Of a stretch of 64,000 bases of DNA, positions 28,122 through 37,024 are shown in pieces. The notes under the pieces are model-generated. The model saw nothing but the letters and a program-made list of their open reading frames with translations, had not been told where the DNA came from and searched no databases. This stretch comes from JABDMH01 sp965223025 (GTDB lineage: Bacteria; Bacteroidota; Bacteroidia; Chitinophagales; Saprospiraceae). Both the position numbers and the translations under genes were made by a program. Each line of letters opens with the position of its first letter. The stretch's first letter is position 1. The stretch covers positions 372,001 to 436,000 of the forward strand of contig CBDCVP010000022.1 of the NCBI GenBank assembly GCA_965223025.1, given 5' to 3'.

Positions 28122-28448
28122 CCTTTGATTTATCTAGAGTTTTTTAGGGCTTGGGATATGAAGATCAGAAAAAAATACATACGAGATATCGATTCGGTCA
28201 GGTGGACCATTGTGTCTCATCGATTTGGCATTTGATGACAACCATATTCCCTATGAGACACGCTAGAGAGTTGCCTCTGGAAGATTCTCCGACTTTACTA
28301 CATGCGGGTTGCCAAAATAATCGCTGTTGGATTTTAATGCAGCCACCGGCATTGTTGAAAGCCACCCGTGCAGAGAACATATATACTTAGAAGCGAAGCA
28401 AGGAGTGGGACATTCCACAAATTAATTGCTGAAATAAAATTGACCAAG
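28122..28448. other. Intergenic gap, nothing recognised
   Basis: 327 bp between the lyase and phosphatase genes. Short open frames are present without protein-like features. No hairpin terminator or promoter motif could be supported. Confidence 0.4.
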
Positions 28449-29831
28449 ATGAAAAACAATAATGGTGTTTGTGTGGATCCCCCGACAAGTTGGATAGGCA
28501 TCTTTTCGGTGCTGATTTTTTCGATTTCTATACTTGTGGCAGGTTGTAGGCATGCACACGATCATCACCATATCAATGTTGATCATGATCATACCTATAG
28601 TGACTATGGACCTTTGATTTTTCCCAGTAAACATCCTGATCAAATCATTCTGAATCTCACAGAAAACCCGATGACCAGTGTCGCTGTAAACTGGCGTACC
28701 GATCACACAGTGATGAAAGGTAGTGTGGAAGTAGCCATCGCTACCCATGGGCCCTCTTTCAGAGAAGATGTACGTACCATTGAGGCCGTCTCCGAGGCTT
28801 TCGAGCATCAATACGAAAATGAACCACAAGTCAGAGCTCGCTTTCACAGCGCTACCATTACGGATCTCCAACCTGGCAGCACTTACGTGTATCGAGTGGG
28901 TATTGATACTGTATGGAGTGAGTGGTTTCAATACCACGTATCCGATGTGGGACAAGAGCCTCTTTCGTTCATCTATTTTGGTGACGCACAAAATGATGTG
29001 AAATCGATGTGGTCACGGGTCATTAGAGAAGCGTACAGCACTTTTCCTGAGGTAGATTTCATGCTTCATGCCGGTGACCTAATCAACCGTTTTGATCGCG
29101 ATCGAGAGTGGAGTGACTGGTTTCATGCGGGCAGCTTCATACATGCTATGATACCCAGTGTGATGACGCCGGGCAACCATGAATATGGTGACCTCGTTCT
29201 GTCCCCTCAATGGAGACCGCAGTTTAACTTGCCTGCAAATGGACCCGAAGGATTGGAAGAGACTTGCTATCAGATCAATTACCCCAATCTAAAAATAGTC
29301 TCACTGGATGCAGAACAAATCGATGAATCGGAGAGCTACAAGGCTGCACAGGCCCAGTGGTTGGATTCGATATTGCTCAACGATCCAAAAGCATGGACCG
29401 CGGTCACTTTGCACTATCCCCTTTATTCCACCAAGCCCAATCGGGACAATCCCGAGTTAAGAGCTACATTCAAGCCCATCTTTGACAAGCACCAAGTCGA
29501 TATCGTCTTACAAGGTCATGACCATGCTTATGGTAGAGGTAGGGTCAAAAACGAACATACTGGCCTAAATCTGCAGGATCAGTCAACCGGTACCATGTAT
29601 GTCGTCTCGGTAAGTGGCCCGAAGATGTACGAAGTGAGTGGTGATCACTGGATGGACCGCAGAGCTGCCAACACTCAGTTGTTTCAAATCATCTCAATTA
29701 AGGATGACACGCTCAACTACCAGGCATATACAGCGGTGGGGGATCCGTACGATGCCTTCGATCTGATCAAAATCAAGGGCAAACCTAATAAGTTGATCGA
29801 CAAAACACCCGCCATGCCCGAAAGAATTTAA
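28449..29831 (+). CDS. Lipoprotein purple-acid-phosphatase-like metallophosphoesterase
   Basis: About 461 aa. The N-terminal signal has a lipobox VAGC with acylated C33. It is followed by a striking His cluster (RHAHDHHHINVDHDH, seven His within residues 35-48) before a fibronectin-like N-terminal domain (about 60-165). The metallophosphoesterase domain shows GDA (178-180), GD (209-210), GNHE (242-245), LHYPLYS and QGHDHAYGRG, the full set of metal ligands. It would hydrolyse phosphate esters at the outer membrane or periplasm. An upstream in-frame ATG (28368) is rejected because the signal begins at 28449. It could release phosphate from sugar phosphates used by the neighbouring pathway. Confidence 0.92.
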   Translation: MKNNNGVCVDPPTSWIGIFSVLIFSISILVAGCRHAHDHHHINVDHDHTYSDYGPLIFPSKHPDQIILNLTENPMTSVAVNWRTDHTVMKGSVEVAIATHGPSFREDVRTIEAVSEAFEHQYENEPQVRARFHSATITDLQPGSTYVYRVGIDTVWSEWFQYHVSDVGQEPLSFIYFGDAQNDVKSMWSRVIREAYSTFPEVDFMLHAGDLINRFDRDREWSDWFHAGSFIHAMIPSVMTPGNHEYGDLVLSPQWRPQFNLPANGPEGLEETCYQINYPNLKIVSLDAEQIDESESYKAAQAQWLDSILLNDPKAWTAVTLHYPLYSTKPNRDNPELRATFKPIFDKHQVDIVLQGHDHAYGRGRVKNEHTGLNLQDQSTGTMYVVSVSGPKMYEVSGDHWMDRRAANTQLFQIISIKDDTLNYQAYTAVGDPYDAFDLIKIKGKPNKLIDKTPAMPERI

Positions 29832-29886
29832 AGGGGCAATAGAAGTCATGCAAAGTTATCGTAGAAAATATTAATCCGTTATATCC

Positions 29887-30849
29887 ATGCAAATCATCAG
29901 CCTTTCACTTCGACCAGCACTCATTCTCTTCCTTTTGTTTTCGGGTTTTTCCATATGGGGACAAACGACCTGGGCCGAAAAACTGGGCTTCCCGCCTGAT
30001 AGAAAGGTCGTCATCTTGCACGCCGATGACATTGGTATGTGTGAAGAAGCCAATCTGGCTGCCTATCAACAATTGAGCACGGGACAAATACAATCTGCTG
30101 CAGCCATGGTGCCTTGCCCTGCATTTGAACCCTTTGCCATCTGGGCAAAAAAGAATAATTACGACGTAGGCTTGCATCTGGCACTGACCAGCGAATGGAG
30201 AACCTATCGTTGGGGACCCACCGCTCCCCGGTCAGAGGTGCCTGGTTTACTAGATGAAGAAAGAAATCTTTGGCACTCCGTGAGACAGGTTGTCGGTCAT
30301 GCATCGGCCCAGGAAGTCGAAAAGGAAATAAGAGCTCAAATAGAAAAGGCTCTTGCATTGGGCCTGACACCGACTCATATTGATACGCATATGGGTACTC
30401 TATATGGAAATGAAGATTTCACTGAAGCCTACATGAAAGTTGCAGAGGAATATAATATTCCTGCTATGGTAATCGAAATATCCACTCCAGAAAAGGTCAA
30501 TAAATTCCGGCAGGCAGGATATCCCATTACCGAAAAATTGCTCAAGCTAATTGATAATTATTCTTTACCCAAACTGGACTACTTTACATCTGTTGAACGA
30601 GCCAATACTTACCAAGAGAAAAAAGAAAAGTTCTACGAGCTGATCAGACAACTACCCAATGGTCTGACAGAAATAATTTTTCATCCATCTATTTATGCCG
30701 AACGATTGAAAACCATCACCGGCTCATGGCAACAAAGAGTATGGGAATCGGATATGTTTGCGGATGAGGAAGTTAAGGCATTCTTGGAGGATCAGCAGAT
30801 TATATTTACCACTTGGACCGAGATTATGGGGCGCTTCCAAAACAAATAA
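29887..30849 (+). CDS. ChbG/YdjC-like carbohydrate deacetylase, exported
   Basis: A 320-aa protein of the YdjC/ChbG family, which removes acetyl groups from N-acetylated sugars such as chitooligosaccharides. The N-terminal signal peptide ends near IWGQ (residue 26). Metal-binding motifs HADDIGMCEEAN (45-56) and THIDTHMG (163-170) are intact. E. coli ChbG is cytoplasmic, so the signal peptide indicates periplasmic action here. It is 55 bp after the phosphatase gene on the same strand. Deacetylation would create the free glucosamine ends that the GH2 enzyme is predicted to remove, although this link is inference. Confidence 0.9.
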   Translation: MQIISLSLRPALILFLLFSGFSIWGQTTWAEKLGFPPDRKVVILHADDIGMCEEANLAAYQQLSTGQIQSAAAMVPCPAFEPFAIWAKKNNYDVGLHLALTSEWRTYRWGPTAPRSEVPGLLDEERNLWHSVRQVVGHASAQEVEKEIRAQIEKALALGLTPTHIDTHMGTLYGNEDFTEAYMKVAEEYNIPAMVIEISTPEKVNKFRQAGYPITEKLLKLIDNYSLPKLDYFTSVERANTYQEKKEKFYELIRQLPNGLTEIIFHPSIYAERLKTITGSWQQRVWESDMFADEEVKAFLEDQQIIFTTWTEIMGRFQNK

Positions 30850-30913
30850 TATCATAAGCCCGGCTTGACAAAAAAAAAAACGCTGATCAATCCTGACATC
30901 TTTTGCTGTCTAC

Positions 30914-31771
30914 CTATGATCTGCTCAATAGCTCGGCCATCCATCTGCGAAGTGCACGCCGCTCAGGGATGTTGCGCAACACCCAGGCATCGGTATGATC
31001 TGAAAATGGCAGTCTTTGGAAGGTGAAATTTCCATTGCGAAAAGCTTTCTTTAGATAAAGTCTGGTTGCCCTAATCGATGCCTCGTGGCTGATAAATTGT
31101 GGGCGATCACCCAACCTTTCAAGTCTCTTTGCAGCTGCCAACTTATCACTACCAGGGTACGGCCACTCTTTCACACCGTCGTAATGACTGTGACATATGA
31201 ATCCTCGCCACAGCCTTGCCACATCAGCATCATGAAGACCTATGTAATTGCATGCGATGGCACCACGAGAAAAACCAGCTAGAAATACGGCCTCCGGATC
31301 CCCACCATATTCCTCACAAATGGTCCTCACTACCCGCTTACAATAATTGACGGTGGCAGACACATCTCCCCACCAGGTCAGTGCATTCATCTTCTTGACG
31401 GAATCGACAAAGGGCATACATACCCAAATAAATCCCTTACCACCCGAAATACCATATCCAAGATTACTGCCTTCTACTGTTCCGGGGCAGGATTTCCACT
31501 GATTGCCAGCGTACTCCACAATGACCGGATACTTACCGCCGGCTTTCCAATCTACCGGTAGATACAGTAAATGATGGACCTTTGTACTCGCATAACTTTT
31601 ATCAACCTGCACCACCCGAAATCCAGGTCTAGGGACTCCGTCAGACGCCGGAGGCGTTACCAAATCTGCCTGAATGGATGACAAGTTCACAACATTGATT
31701 TGGCATCCCAACATGGATATGATACTCAGTGTCAACCCAAGCATCCTCATCCATGGGTTAAATATGTTCAT
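30914..31771 (-). CDS. Exported alpha/beta-hydrolase (esterase-like) lipoprotein
   Basis: About 285 aa from the ATG at 31771; an upstream start at 31855 would only add a poorly fitting extension. The signal peptide contains SMLGC, a lipobox-like site. The nucleophile elbow is GFSRGA, with a putative oxyanion region YAGNQWKS and a C-terminal HTDAW segment that may supply the catalytic histidine. The pattern resembles feruloyl-esterase or PHB-depolymerase-like hydrolases, but the substrate is unknown. It is convergent with the deacetylase gene, separated by 64 bp containing a run of ten A residues. Confidence 0.82.
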   Translation of the reverse strand: MNIFNPWMRMLGLTLSIISMLGCQINVVNLSSIQADLVTPPASDGVPRPGFRVVQVDKSYASTKVHHLLYLPVDWKAGGKYPVIVEYAGNQWKSCPGTVEGSNLGYGISGGKGFIWVCMPFVDSVKKMNALTWWGDVSATVNYCKRVVRTICEEYGGDPEAVFLAGFSRGAIACNYIGLHDADVARLWRGFICHSHYDGVKEWPYPGSDKLAAAKRLERLGDRPQFISHEASIRATRLYLKKAFRNGNFTFQRLPFSDHTDAWVLRNIPERRALRRWMAELLSRS

Positions 31772-31996
31772 GTCCTCAGATAGCAACTTGCTCATTGAAA
31801 TCTTGAATAATATTCGCCTGTCAAACAAACTAAATTGTTGATGCTGCTCAATCATACATTTAAAAGCACCGACAGTGCTAGAAAAAAATCAGACATTATA
31901 GTCCAATTATTTGTCTTTTTAGTCCATCCATCCGTAGATTTTTCTATCACCTTGTACCCAATCCCAGGATTTCTACCTGGTCTGTGGGCTACATGA

Positions 31997-32368
31997 TCAA
32001 TGCTGATCTAGCAATATCCTGTTTCCATCAGGATCCTCTAAGATGACAGATTCTGGGCCCTCAGTATTTTCATCCGCCTCTTTTAGCATCCCGATCCCCG
32101 ATGATCGCAAATGCTTTTGAATGGATCTCACATCTGTGGGATTGAATGTCAATATATTCTTTGGAAACATGCCCTGAAACAATCCAATTTTGGTCTTCTG
32201 AGTTGCCAGGATGCGCCATTTAGTATCGGTCGTGTCTGGAAATCCGTCGTTGAGGTGACCACCATCGATCACGGTAAAGCCAAGAGCTTCATAAAATACT
32301 AGGCTTGCACTGATATCTTTCACGGCAAGGCTGATAGAAAAAGGGCCTAAAGAGTTTGTTGTTGTCAT
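31997..32368 (-). CDS. VOC-superfamily (glyoxalase-like) protein
   Basis: A 123-aa single-domain vicinal oxygen chelate protein. The signature opening FSISLAVKDISASLVFYEALGF and the closing ILEDPDGNRILLDQ are characteristic. Such domains bind a metal and act in dioxygenase, isomerase, glyoxalase or resistance roles. The function cannot be narrowed. It is on the minus strand between the esterase-like lipoprotein and the RraA-like gene, with gaps of about 225 and 160 bp, so it may be transcribed alone. Confidence 0.88.
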   Translation of the reverse strand: MTTTNSLGPFSISLAVKDISASLVFYEALGFTVIDGGHLNDGFPDTTDTKWRILATQKTKIGLFQGMFPKNILTFNPTDVRSIQKHLRSSGIGMLKEADENTEGPESVILEDPDGNRILLDQH

Positions 32369-32528
32369 ATGGTATTAGTAAAATCCGCAGGCTTGCGAAA
32401 GGTGACTGAATATTAGATGCAAGTAGGGCATCGCAATGGAGCACATGAGGTGCAGTGAGCGTTCCCGAGACTGAAGTCTTTACAAAATCTCTATGTAGCA
32501 TAGGACTTAAATGATGTTGTCAGAGTGA

Positions 32529-33308
32529 TCACTCGACCGTAAAGTCGCTCTTAATTCCTAGCTCTTTAAACAACCCAGCTCGAGCAGCTTTGTCCTTCTT
32601 CATAATCAGATGGGCCATTTCAGCGACATACTTTGCCTCAGCACGAGGCACTGCGATCACTCCATCCCCATCGGCCACGATCACATCTCCTGGATGTACC
32701 AGCACACCACCCACCACAACAGGCTTCTGCACCGACTCAATCTCATTCCTTCCAGGACGAATACCCCTCCCCCTCCTTGAGAGGTCCATGTACACAGGAT
32801 TCTGTTGTTTGATGATTTCATCTGTATCTCTGACGCCACCAGCCGAGACCAGACCGACGGCACCCAACTTCTGCCAAATTAAGATATTGGCAGATCCGGT
32901 GGAGCCCGTATCCCCATCTCCCTGGTTATCGATCACTATCACACTGCCTTTCTTCAAATGTTCTACAAAGGGTTCTGTCGATATGCTGCCATACCAGTCA
33001 CCCTCCCATTTTCGAAATTCTTCGGCACTCATCGTGGTACTCACCTTTCTGTTGGTAGGCACATAGCGAGCGGTCACAGCGATGCCGCAAAACCGATGTC
33101 GAAAATGATCAATGTCCTTCCATAATGGCTCAATAGATGGATCCATTAATCCCACATCTCGCAGTCCTGCCATGTCCATGCCATCAGAGACATCAGCCAC
33201 CCTCAGGTCAGCATACAGATCAAGGATCTGCTGATCAGACAGTGGGCTATCGGATTGTGCCAAAGCCAGGGTGCTGGATATCCACATAAAAAGCAAAGCA
33301 AATCTCAT
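32529..33308 (-). CDS. Exported RraA-like / HMG-aldolase-like protein
   Basis: A 259-aa protein of the RraA family, which includes regulators of RNase E and 4-hydroxy-4-methyl-2-oxoglutarate-type aldolases. The family active-site motif is seen as GGVRDTDEI, with R160, D161 and D163. The N-terminus (MRFALLFMWISSTLALAQSD) is a good signal peptide, unusual for a family known mainly from the cytoplasm. An enzymatic role (retro-aldol cleavage or oxaloacetate decarboxylation) is more likely than RNase regulation. The gene is divergent from DUF2461 and at the end of the accessory sugar block. Moderate certainty about location, high about family. Confidence 0.88.
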   Translation of the reverse strand: MRFALLFMWISSTLALAQSDSPLSDQQILDLYADLRVADVSDGMDMAGLRDVGLMDPSIEPLWKDIDHFRHRFCGIAVTARYVPTNRKVSTTMSAEEFRKWEGDWYGSISTEPFVEHLKKGSVIVIDNQGDGDTGSTGSANILIWQKLGAVGLVSAGGVRDTDEIIKQQNPVYMDLSRRGRGIRPGRNEIESVQKPVVVGGVLVHPGDVIVADGDGVIAVPRAEAKYVAEMAHLIMKKDKAARAGLFKELGIKSDFTVE

Positions 33309-33584
33309 TTTACTGTATTATTTGATGTTTGGATCGTCACGACGCCGGTGATAGCTACATAAAGATAGCTAGATATTGCAAAAGTTCTGGCGTCTTCTAG
33401 GAAGATCTAGTTATGCGTACACACCGAAAATCAGACACCTGCATATGATATCACCACCGCATAGCAAAGGATTTGAGACTGTCCATTATGCCAAATTAAA
33501 CTTCTGGCTTACTTTTCTGGTTTACTTCTTTATTCAGGCCCTTAGAATCCCGGAGTTTTCATTTACTTTAGAAAAACAAATCAT

Positions 33585-34259
33585 ATGGCTATTTCTCCTT
33601 TCACAATCGACTTCATCGAATTCTTTAAAGAATTGTCTGCTAACAATAATCGAGATTGGTTTAACAAACATAAGAGTCGCTATAAATCTAATGTTGAAGA
33701 ACCCTTTAGAGCTTTTACTGAAATGATGATTGGAAAAATGCATACGGTACAAGATGGCCTTGAAGACTTGACAGCCAAGGAATGTGTTTTCCGCATTTAT
33801 CGCGACGTGCGATTTAGCAAAGACAAGCGACCTTACAAGACGCACATGTCTGCGCTGATTGGGCCAGGTGGCCGGAAAGACAGGACCAATCCGGGGATGT
33901 ATATCCAATTTAGCGCTGAGGATGCTAGGCTTTACAGCGGCGCTCATATGTTGGACAAAAACCAACTCGAAGCCATAAGAACCGCGATCGTGCGGGACAG
34001 CGCTGGTTTTAAGAAAGCATACCGCGAGAAGAAATTTGTCGACACCTTTGGAGCAATTTTAGGGGAGAAAAACAAACGTCTCCCAAAAGGATTTGCAGAA
34101 GTAGCGGCAGATGAGCCATTGCTTTTTAACAAGAGTTTTTACTATTTCAAAAAATGGCCCGCAGAAGCCATCCTAAATGACTCCTTTCCCAAGGAGTTGA
34201 TGGCCACCTACCAATGTGCTGCACCTATGAATAAATTTCTGTTTGAGGCCATGCAATAG
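33585..34259 (+). CDS. DUF2461 family protein
   Basis: A 224-aa cytoplasmic protein of the DUF2461 (TIGR02453) family, found widely in Bacteroidota, with no established function. Diagnostic parts are the opening TIDFIEFFKELSANNNRDWFNKHK, the core VFRIYRDVRFSKDKRPYKTH and a C-terminal segment with SFYYFKKWPA. The ATG at 33585 is the first that matches family starts. The gene is isolated, divergent from the RraA-like gene and convergent with the GDYXXLXY gene. Confidence 0.9.
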   Translation: MAISPFTIDFIEFFKELSANNNRDWFNKHKSRYKSNVEEPFRAFTEMMIGKMHTVQDGLEDLTAKECVFRIYRDVRFSKDKRPYKTHMSALIGPGGRKDRTNPGMYIQFSAEDARLYSGAHMLDKNQLEAIRTAIVRDSAGFKKAYREKKFVDTFGAILGEKNKRLPKGFAEVAADEPLLFNKSFYYFKKWPAEAILNDSFPKELMATYQCAAPMNKFLFEAMQ

Positions 34260-34287
34260 GATATCGGATATGTCTGACACCTGTGCT

Positions 34288-34319
34288 AGACTCAATAAAT
34301 GACAACGAGAGTTGAGTCT
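34288..34319. terminator. Possible bidirectional hairpin between convergent genes
   Basis: An 8-bp inverted repeat (AGACTCAA at 34288-34295, TTGAGTCT at 34312-34319) with a 16-nt loop lies between two convergent genes. There is no T tract, so this is a weak terminator candidate. Confidence 0.35.
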
Positions 34320-34395
34320 TCACCATTTCATCGCTCTTTTCAAAGTGTGCAATAGCTAATTTCTTCGGTCCTAGGTCAGCTTCCGAGCTAGAGTT

Positions 34396-34971
34396 TCAGT
34401 TTTGATCCCGCTGCTCATCTATCAACTGTGTTATTGGCACCTCATCCACCATGACATTCTTCAACAATGCTGCACCACCTTTGATCATCACCAGGGCATA
34501 CGTATCTTGCCGACCTTCGATCATCAATTTTCTGTATAGTTTCTCCGCTTCCTCGGCTTTTGACTCTTCCAAGTAATAACGATCAAACGGAAACCTAATG
34601 CGTGCTATATTAGAACCATCGTTCGAGATGTAGTCGATGGTCGCATCAAAGAAAGCATCATTGGACGGTCGAGCAGTCTTGCTGATGGATGCTATATACG
34701 CAAACCCCATCTCATCGACAGCTGGATATACTTTGATGGCTTCACCCGTTGTCCATTCCTTTTCATTGTCCACCTCAAACTGTTGTTCTGCATAACTCAA
34801 GGCGATGTACTTTCCCCTCAGTGGATCCGTGGGATCCACAGGCACTGTTTTAAACTTATATACAGCGCCGGATTCCAAAATATCCTTGCTATCAAGTACC
34901 ATCTTCATCGGTACATAAAGCTGTACTAGGCACATAAGAACGAATGCAGGCACGAGGATTTTTCTACCCAT
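34396..34971 (-). CDS. GDYXXLXY-domain protein
   Basis: A 191-aa protein of the GDYXXLXY family, named for a motif seen here as RGKYIALSY at about 53-61. One N-terminal hydrophobic helix (LVPAFVLMCLVQLYVPM) anchors it to the inner membrane, with the rest probably outside. Its gene follows the DUF2157 membrane protein gene by 1 bp. This pair is common, which implies that the two proteins work as a unit, though no biochemical role is known. It is convergent with DUF2461. Confidence 0.9.
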   Translation of the reverse strand: MGRKILVPAFVLMCLVQLYVPMKMVLDSKDILESGAVYKFKTVPVDPTDPLRGKYIALSYAEQQFEVDNEKEWTTGEAIKVYPAVDEMGFAYIASISKTARPSNDAFFDATIDYISNDGSNIARIRFPFDRYYLEESKAEEAEKLYRKLMIEGRQDTYALVMIKGGAALLKNVMVDEVPITQLIDEQRDQN

Positions 34972-34972
34972 C

Positions 34973-36247
34973 TTATGCGCGTTTTCTAAGCATCAAATGA
35001 TTGGCCATGAAGAAGCCGATTCCCACACAAACGAATAAAATGCCTCGCATCACGAAGCTAATATCGGTATCAAAGAAGCGACAAATGATGAGTGCAGTGA
35101 TCACCATCATACCGAGATTAAGAACGCCAAGGTGATCTGTCAATGCCCCGGTCCTTACGGTAGATACCCCAATAGCCAGTAAGAGGAGATTGACCAAAAC
35201 TGCGGCAAGGGAGGTAGCGTAACCAAGCATAAAAATGCCAGGAAAAATCAGAAAAACGACAAGGAGTAGTTTAAATCGCACCTCCTTGTTCTGGACTCGA
35301 AGGATATAGAGCAAAGAACTAGCTATTAAAGTCAACAATACACTAGCTAGAAACTCTCGAGATGAAACCAACTCATACCAAATCAATTGGTGACCTTCCA
35401 GATTCTCCCAAAACCAATGGAAGCTCAATATCAGCAAAGTAATAATAGTACCAAAAAAGCCCATCACCAGGTATCCATTGTTGACATAGGTCTCTCGAGC
35501 CAGGGGTCTGAGGTGCCCTACTAAATACAAAATGCCAAAAAGTGCGACATAAGCCACAAACATCCATTCCTCCACCTGGTAGGCAATAGTGCCCAACATG
35601 ACTACTATGGATCCCGGTAAAAACCAATGATGAAATTTGGTAAAATTACTTCTTGGCGTTTTCTGCCATAGGAGAATATAGTAGGGAATTATACATGCTA
35701 GCAATGCCCAGCAAAGGTAGCTTTCAGCCACCGGATGTGACCAATATCCTATTTCACATGCATACGCGGTGATGCCGATCAGACAGAGTAAAGAAGCCAT
35801 AGAAGAATGCACGATATATATCACAGGCAAACTCAACAGGATCCATGTCAGCAAAAAGGAATCGAGGTGCCCTGGAATCTGGTAAATCTGACTCAACATG
35901 GCCATGCTGGCTCCAAGACTAAGGATGAGTAGGGTAGCCGAGCTTTCCTTCCATGCAGCACTCCCCTTTCTTCTGACCATTGAGAAGGCACATAACAGCT
36001 GAGACCCGATGACCGGGAGAAATGCCAGCATCGTCTTGACAGCAAGAGAGAGTTTGTCCCAATTGTGAGCAATAATCAAAATCAGGCCCAATCCCACTAA
36101 GATAGCCCCAAAAAGGCCGAAGGCGATAAAAAGCTTGTTGCCTGACTGGGCACCTCTATTACGGTAAAAGTCATCAATCCTGGTGGCAATGCCCTCGGAA
36201 ATCACCTCTGCCTCGACCAACTCCTTAAGATCTTTCTGTAAACCCAT
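34973..36247 (-). CDS. DUF2157 polytopic membrane protein
   Basis: A 424-aa inner-membrane protein of the DUF2157 family. A soluble N-terminal segment of about 45 residues (KDLKELVEAEVISEGIATRID) is followed by about 12 hydrophobic helices. The first helix region GLFGAILVGLGLILIIAHNWDKL is the family signature. It is encoded directly upstream of the GDYXXLXY gene with 1-bp spacing and must be cotranscribed. Function unknown. Confidence 0.92.
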   Translation of the reverse strand: MGLQKDLKELVEAEVISEGIATRIDDFYRNRGAQSGNKLFIAFGLFGAILVGLGLILIIAHNWDKLSLAVKTMLAFLPVIGSQLLCAFSMVRRKGSAAWKESSATLLILSLGASMAMLSQIYQIPGHLDSFLLTWILLSLPVIYIVHSSMASLLCLIGITAYACEIGYWSHPVAESYLCWALLACIIPYYILLWQKTPRSNFTKFHHWFLPGSIVVMLGTIAYQVEEWMFVAYVALFGILYLVGHLRPLARETYVNNGYLVMGFFGTIITLLILSFHWFWENLEGHQLIWYELVSSREFLASVLLTLIASSLLYILRVQNKEVRFKLLLVVFLIFPGIFMLGYATSLAAVLVNLLLLAIGVSTVRTGALTDHLGVLNLGMMVITALIICRFFDTDISFVMRGILFVCVGIGFFMANHLMLRKRA

Positions 36248-36469
36248 ATATGAAATGGTGGATTTGATGGTAGATCAACGAAGAAGATACGGTTTTTCTG
36301 TGCCGCTGAGCTACTTTGCACCGGATTTCACGCCTATATTCCCAGCATATTACCATGGTAAATTCTGGCGGTCCTCAAAGTTTTTTCCGTAAAATCGAAT
36401 TGCCAGGCAACCATTTGAACGTAAATTAACCATAGAGAAATATATTACTGGTCAGGACCTTTCCAACTT

Positions 36470-37024
36470 ATGTCTGCAGATCTCAAAAAATTGATTACCA
36501 AAAGCATTCTGGGCCATGAGTCAGCCCAAAGGACGCTCTATGAGGCATATCGATCTAAGTGGTATATGCTTTGCCTTCGATACGGAAGTAATCGACATGA
36601 GGCCGATGATATATTTCAGGAAGGCCTGATTCAAATTTTTCGGGACTTACATCAATTTGACGACACGCGTTCGAGCTTTGCAACCTGGTCTTCAAGAATA
36701 CTCGCACATGGTGCCCTAAGATATTTAAAGCAACATAGTTGGCATCAAATGATGCAAGAAATAGATCAATATGGTGTCGTTGATGAAGGAAAGAGCTCAG
36801 TGTATGATCAAATAGCTGCCAAGGAGCTCACCGAAATGATCCAGCAACTGCCCTGCGGATATCGGGTAGTGTTTAACATGAATGTATTGGAGGGATATAC
36901 GCACAAAGAAATCGCCAAGGTACTAGGCATTACAGAAGGTACTTCGAAATCCCAACTTTCCAAAGCCAAGAAAATGTTGAGAAAAAAATTAGAGTTTCAT
37001 TTTTCCGAATACTCCAAGACATGA
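36470..37024 (+). CDS. ECF-type RNA polymerase sigma factor
   Basis: A 184-aa sigma-70 family regulator of the extracytoplasmic function group. Region 2 is visible in DIFQEGLIQIFRDLHQFD, and region 4 in YTHKEIAKVLGITEGTSKSQLSKAKKMLR, which holds the DNA-binding helix-turn-helix. It redirects RNA polymerase to a small set of promoters. Its last 4 bases overlap the start of the next gene (37021-37024), whose product has a membrane helix suited to anti-sigma control. A TonB receptor and a DUF4249 gene follow, so this cluster may be its own target. Confidence 0.95.
   Translation: MSADLKKLITKSILGHESAQRTLYEAYRSKWYMLCLRYGSNRHEADDIFQEGLIQIFRDLHQFDDTRSSFATWSSRILAHGALRYLKQHSWHQMMQEIDQYGVVDEGKSSVYDQIAAKELTEMIQQLPCGYRVVFNMNVLEGYTHKEIAKVLGITEGTSKSQLSKAKKMLRKKLEFHFSEYSKT

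Noticed and set aside
28151..28390. 79-codon frame between lyase and phosphatase genes
   Set aside because: Composition unlike protein, no neighbour spacing typical of an operon gene.
28422..28991. 189-codon minus-strand frame opposite the phosphatase gene
   Set aside because: Antisense to a gene with complete catalytic motifs, and its sequence mirrors the His-rich region.
33376..33726. 116-codon frame overlapping the DUF2461 gene start
   Set aside because: Out of frame with the well-supported DUF2461 gene; the hydrophobic stretch arises from A/T-rich upstream DNA.
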